A DNA stretch of 49,716 nt from Nocardioides sp. SYSU D00038 (GTDB lineage: Bacteria > Actinomycetota > Actinomycetes > Propionibacteriales > Nocardioidaceae), in assembly GCF_016924665.1 (NCBI RefSeq), contig NZ_JAFFJT010000028.1, positions 1-49,716 on the forward strand, written 5' to 3'. Positions 48,939-49,716 of this stretch are shown piece by piece. The position numbers were made by a program, and so were the translations under genes. The notes under the pieces were generated by a model. That model was not told where the DNA came from. It ran no database searches and was given only the letters and a program-made list of their open reading frames with translations. Each line of letters begins with the position of its first letter. Position 1 is the first letter of the stretch.

Positions 48939-49716
48939 TCAGTCCCGGTCGCCCGCCCGCCAGGCGCGGAAGACCCGCAGCACCCGGCCCGGCGCGACCT
49001 GCGTCATCAGCCGCCGCGAGGGGCGGGCGCCGTACTCCACGGTGAGGGCGGCGCCGCGGAACCGGGCGTTGTACCAGCTCGTCATGGTGCCGTGGCAGAC
49101 CCCGCCGCAGGTCAGCGAGCGGCGCGGCAGCCGCAGCACCCGGGCCACCCGACGCGCGAACGTCGGGCTCTTGGTGTCGGTGTCGACGCCGTGCAGCGGC
49201 TGGTGGAAGCTGAGCAGCCGGTCGGGTCGGACGTCGCGGAGGAAGCGCATCACGGCCCGGGTCTCGGGCTCCGAGCCGGGGCGCGGACCGGACTCGTAGC
49301 GCCCGTCGAGGTCGGCCCAGCGGTGCGGGAAGTTGCGGTTGAGGTCGACGCCGCGGGCGTTCCTGCGGGTGCCGCGGGCCAACCCGTCGGGGTTGACGAC
49401 CGGCACCACCCACAGGTCGATCCCGTGGATGCGCCGGCCGTCGCGCAGGGCGGCGAGGATCCGTCGGGTGGCCGGTTCGTCGCCGTGCATGGTCGAGAGC
49501 AGCACCACCCGGGGCTTGCCGCGGTCGGGTACCCCGAGGTGCCAGGCGCGGATCGGCCGGCCGCGGACGCTGCGGCCGATCGTGCGCACCTCGAGCACGG
49601 CCTCGCCCCGTGGCGCCGGTGCGGCCCCGGCGGCGGTGCCGGCGGCGGTGCTGGCGGGCGCCGGCGAGCCGGTCGCCGTGCCCGGCGCGATCGCCGCGAG
49701 CAGGCCGGCGACCAGG
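48939..49716 (-). CDS. M14-family zinc carboxypeptidase-like enzyme, N-terminus outside window
   Basis: The C-terminal 258 residues of a secreted M14 metallopeptidase; the start lies past base 49,716. The visible N-terminus (LVAGLLAAIAPGTATGSPAP) is the hydrophobic end of a signal peptide, followed by a low-complexity Ala/Thr/Gly linker. Catalytic motifs are STMHGDEPATRR (His and Glu zinc ligands), VVNPDGLARGTRRNARGVDL, NRNFP, LLSFHQPLHG and the general base in LTVEYGARP. Members cut murein peptides (MpaA-like) or proteins. The intact set of ligands suggests an active enzyme. Confidence 0.88.
   Translation of the reverse strand, partial: LVAGLLAAIAPGTATGSPAPASTAAGTAAGAAPAPRGEAVLEVRTIGRSVRGRPIRAWHLGVPDRGKPRVVLLSTMHGDEPATRRILAALRDGRRIHGIDLWVVPVVNPDGLARGTRRNARGVDLNRNFPHRWADLDGRYESGPRPGSEPETRAVMRFLRDVRPDRLLSFHQPLHGVDTDTKSPTFARRVARVLRLPRRSLTCGGVCHGTMTSWYNARFRGAALTVEYGARPSRRLMTQVAPGRVLRVFRAWRAGDRD

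Overview
High-GC actinobacterial chromosome, best matching Nocardioidaceae (Nocardioides-like). This lineage is inferred from gene content and order: a Tad pilus locus, a sigE-rseA-htrA cluster with a divergent O-methyltransferase, a 1.6-kilo-residue NAD-glutamate dehydrogenase, a WS/DGAT and a DUF3117 gene. It is not based on a marker gene. Coding density is high, with many 1 to 4 bp stop/start overlaps and many GTG starts. No rRNA, tRNA or CRISPR array was recognised.

Region 1 (1 to about 4,660) is the right end of an integrated element. It holds iteron-like repeats, a RepA/AAA_25-type ATPase preceded by three small overlapping genes, a large serine integrase, and a cysteine-rich protein translationally coupled to it. 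The element is inserted inside the coding sequence of a tadA (cpaF) ATPase gene. The 3' two thirds of tadA resumes at about 4,654; the 5' part must lie beyond the left edge of the window.

Region 2 (4,654 to 9,141) is the rest of the Tad/Flp pilus operon: tadA', tadB, tadC, a pilin-like peptide, two TadE-like proteins, a TadG-like protein and a tiny membrane peptide. Region 3 (9,155 to 16,761) carries a secreted beta-propeller-like protein, a Tat-exported flavoprotein, a SnoaL-like protein, a HAD phosphatase, an SDR behind a TetR-type palindrome, a two-component system with an eroded kinase, and a signal peptidase with an atypical active site. Region 4 (17,019 to 19,992) is a divergent NHEJ locus (LigD-Pol, ATP ligase, Ku).

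Region 5 (20,013 to 26,444) contains a divergent FadR-type regulator and a tightly coupled MatC-type carrier, CaiB-type CoA-transferase and fused AccD/AccA-like carboxyltransferase. This looks like a compact uptake, CoA-activation and decarboxylation route for malonate or a similar dicarboxylate, and is the best candidate here for an undescribed pathway. It is followed by a TauE/SafE permease and a repeat island with a 42-bp perfect palindrome.

Region 6 (26,652 to 36,021) has an ABC-2 exporter, an amidase, NAD-glutamate dehydrogenase and tryptophan 2,3-dioxygenase. Region 7 (36,158 to 42,888) has a DUF2505 protein, small proteins, a WS/DGAT with an altered catalytic motif, a lipoprotein/multi-spanning membrane protein pair, and a CpaE-like/SAF-domain pair with a divergent HTH protein. 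Region 8 (42,907 to 49,716) is the envelope-stress cluster htrA-rseA-sigE with its O-methyltransferase, leucyl aminopeptidase, DUF3117, an enoyl-CoA hydratase, and an M14 peptidase cut by the window end.
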